From CAZNHL01 sp964572965 (GTDB lineage Bacteria; Bacteroidota; Bacteroidia; Cytophagales; UBA9547), in contig CAZNHL010000085.1 of the NCBI GenBank assembly GCA_964572965.1, forward strand, positions 1-14,725: a DNA stretch of 14,725 bases, in the 5' to 3' direction. This document shows positions 14,251 to 14,725 of the stretch, piece by piece. The position numbers were made by a program, and so were the translations under genes. Below the pieces are notes generated by a model. The model searched no databases and was not told the DNA's origin. It saw nothing but the letters and a program-made list of their open reading frames with translations. Every line of letters starts with the position of its first letter. Position 1 is the first letter of the stretch.

Positions 14251-14725
14251 TTAACTGATTTGTCTGCTAATTACATTTTCATAACGCTCTCCATTAAAAC
14301 GGAGAGAGGCGTGAATTCGTTCCTGAAAAAGAATTTCCTCATAATGACATTTCCCATCAAAACCCTTGCCAAGTTGTCCGCTCATCCCTTTTTTCCTTAA
14401 ATCAGCAAGTTCGGGATGCTGTTCAAAGAAGTTCCATTGCCATACCAGGCTGCCGTTCCTGTCAATTTGTTTAAGGTTACCGTCGCTGTCTGTTAACAGG
14501 AGGTATTCGCCTGCAGCTACTCCCCACATACCTTCGGTTTTGCCGGTTACCTGATGTGTGAATACCATTTCTCCATTTCTGATATTATAGGCATGCGCTA
14601 TTTTATAGTTGCCAATAATCACAATTCTGTCAGCAAACAGAATCGGGTCCGACGGTAAACCGGTAGCTAGTACCTGAGCCCAGAGTTCTTCCCCGCTTTC
14701 AATATCAAACGCATATAGTTTAGCG
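14251..14725 (-). CDS. PQQ-type beta-propeller protein, C-terminal part (partial at window edge)
   Basis: The frame stays open to the right window edge, so the N-terminus lies outside; the GTG at 14622 is internal. The visible part contains propeller blades of the PQQ/quinoprotein-like kind: KLYAFDIESGEELWAQV, then VIIGNYKIAHAYNIRNGEMV, then LLLTDSDGNLKQIDRNGSLVWQW. Each pairs a buried hydrophobic strand, a D-x-x-x/N-G turn and an aromatic, as in PQQ_2 repeats. After the last blade comes a charged segment and a C-terminal beta-rich tail ending SRQIS. Whether it is exported cannot be judged without the N-terminus, and no quinone-binding residues can be assigned. Such propellers often act as scaffolds. 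Spacing of 27 bases to trpF suggests cotranscription, but no functional link to tryptophan synthesis is known to me. Confidence 0.75.
   Translation of the reverse strand, partial: AKLYAFDIESGEELWAQVLATGLPSDPILFADRIVIIGNYKIAHAYNIRNGEMVFTHQVTGKTEGMWGVAAGEYLLLTDSDGNLKQIDRNGSLVWQWNFFEQHPELADLRKKGMSGQLGKGFDGKCHYEEILFQERIHASLRFNGERYENVISRQIS

Noticed and set aside
14620..14622. GTG as start of the beta-propeller gene
   Set aside because: The same frame continues with propeller-like sequence to the window edge, so GTG is an internal Val.
1..14725. CRISPR arrays, insertion sequences, tRNA or rRNA genes
   Set aside because: No spaced direct repeats of CRISPR size, no transposase, and no recognisable structural RNA gene were seen.

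Overview
The window looks like chromosome of an AT-rich member of the Bacteroidota, most like Flavobacteriia or a neighbouring class. Three things point there: a promoter of the TTTG/TAnnTTTG type (minus strand, 13121-13150), the general scarcity of strong Shine-Dalgarno sequences, and short heptamer arrays built on a (N)(C/G)TAACA unit in the intergenic gaps. The species cannot be named from sequence alone. Ten Ns at 10292-10301 mark an assembly join, so linkage across that point rests on scaffolding.

Positions 42-7033 (plus strand) form a heavy-metal export locus: a CusS-like sensor histidine kinase, then a TolC/CzcC-type outer-membrane channel, a CzcB/CusB-type lipoprotein adaptor and a CzcA-type RND pump. 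The pump carries the DFGxxxDG...E signature seen in divalent-metal pumps. The three export genes are separated by about 10 bases and end at a strong intrinsic terminator (7061-7096). The cognate response regulator, if present, lies left of the window.

Positions 7034-7341 are an AT-rich convergent intergenic region with a second terminator-like hairpin. On the minus strand, 7342-10216 holds two tandem, paralogous, secreted proteins of unknown function, 16 bases apart.

The right part, all on the minus strand, is a tryptophan biosynthesis segment. In transcription order it contains a partial PQQ-type beta-propeller protein, trpF carrying an unexpected N-terminal domain that resembles a DUF559/PD-(D/E)XK nuclease, a 403-base regulatory gap, a tautomerase-family gene, trpB, trpA and a terminator. 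The gap contains what reads as a complete trp attenuator. A promoter precedes a 16-codon leader peptide with four Trp codons (three in tandem, MKNLNKNIWWWNVSRW). The stop codon of that peptide lies inside a segment able to pair with the arms of a following terminator hairpin. This would place tautomerase-trpB-trpA under tryptophan-responsive attenuation, separately from trpF. The attenuator and the TrpF fusion are the most interesting items in the window.
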